Shown: piece after piece, positions 6,710 to 6,874 of the stretch
How positions within the stretch are numbered: position 1 is the first letter of the stretch
How the letters are laid out: every line of letters starts with the position of its first letter
Source of the DNA: Micrococcales bacterium
GTDB taxonomy: Bacteria > Actinomycetota > Actinomycetes > Actinomycetales > Cellulomonadaceae
Assembly: GCA_009783975.1 (NCBI GenBank)
Contig: WRCL01000097.1
Coordinates: 1-6,874 of the forward strand
Reading direction: 5' to 3'
Length of the DNA: 6,874 bases
Position numbers and translations under genes: made by a program
Notes under the pieces: generated by a model
Seen by the model: the letters and a program-made list of their open reading frames with translations, nothing else
Databases searched by the model: none
What the model was told of the DNA's origin: nothing

Positions 6710-6874
6710 CAGGCTCCACCTCCAGCACCGTCAGGGACGTGAAGTCCAGCTCGTCGCACCCGGCGTTGACCAGCCGGACCGTGTAGTGGTGGCACCCAGC
6801 GGGATAGTCGAACGCATACTGCGGCGGGTACAGCACGACAGTGTCGACGAGCACGTCGAAACGGTCGAAACACA
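6702..6874 (-). CDS. asp3: Accessory Sec protein Asp3, C-terminal 56 residues only
   Basis: A minus frame enters from beyond 6874 and stops at TAA 6704-6702, overlapping the start of secA2 by 8 bases. The visible tail includes YPPQYAFDYPAG, then HHYTVRLVNAG and LDFTSLTVLEVEPGG. The alternating hydrophobic strands around an LxNAG turn resemble the beta-sandwich end of Asp3. Asp3 is a cytoplasmic aSec accessory protein that works with Asp1, Asp2 and SecA2 to hand the adhesin to SecY2. Position also supports the call: asp3 usually lies directly before secA2 in streptococcal and staphylococcal loci. Only about a third of a typical small Asp3, or less, is visible, so the assignment rests mainly on context and a short resemblance. 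Confidence 0.65.
   Translation of the reverse strand, partial: CFDRFDVLVDTVVLYPPQYAFDYPAGCHHYTVRLVNAGCDELDFTSLTVLEVEPGG

Overview
The window is GC-rich DNA, with G or C at most third codon positions, which suggests an actinobacterium. I cannot name the genus. Every gene I can support is on the minus strand, so transcription runs from position 6874 towards position 1.

Positions 1471-6874 hold the distal part of an accessory Sec (aSec) glycoprotein-export locus, in transcription order: the 3' end of an Asp3-like gene (running in from beyond 6874), secA2, gtfA and gtfB. The genes are tightly packed: an 8-base overlap, a 13-base gap and a 7-base overlap. secA2, gtfA and gtfB all start with GTG. 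In the systems studied in streptococci and staphylococci, GtfA with its partner GtfB adds GlcNAc to the serine-rich repeats of a surface adhesin, and SecA2 with SecY2 and the Asp proteins exports it. The adhesin, secY2, asp1 and asp2 are not in this window and would be expected upstream (beyond 6874) or elsewhere.

The aSec block ends in a perfect 106-bp palindrome (1429-1534: two 51-base arms and a 4-base loop). It encodes the last 20 residues and the stop codon of gtfB. It looks like an inserted mobile palindromic element, or else an assembly join.

Beyond the palindrome (positions 1428 down to 1) the character changes. A very GC-rich stretch (1122-1428) carries a doubtful Cys-rich reading frame with no start of its own. 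A 43-codon gene (986-1117) follows, and its stop overlaps the ATG of a larger gene that runs off the window at position 1. At least 329 residues of that gene are visible. I do not recognise its family. It has a helical middle and a Gly/Ala-rich hydrophobic segment, somewhat like type VII secretion (WXG100-like) substrates. Its base composition is lower in GC than the aSec block, so the palindrome also marks a junction between two unlike modules.
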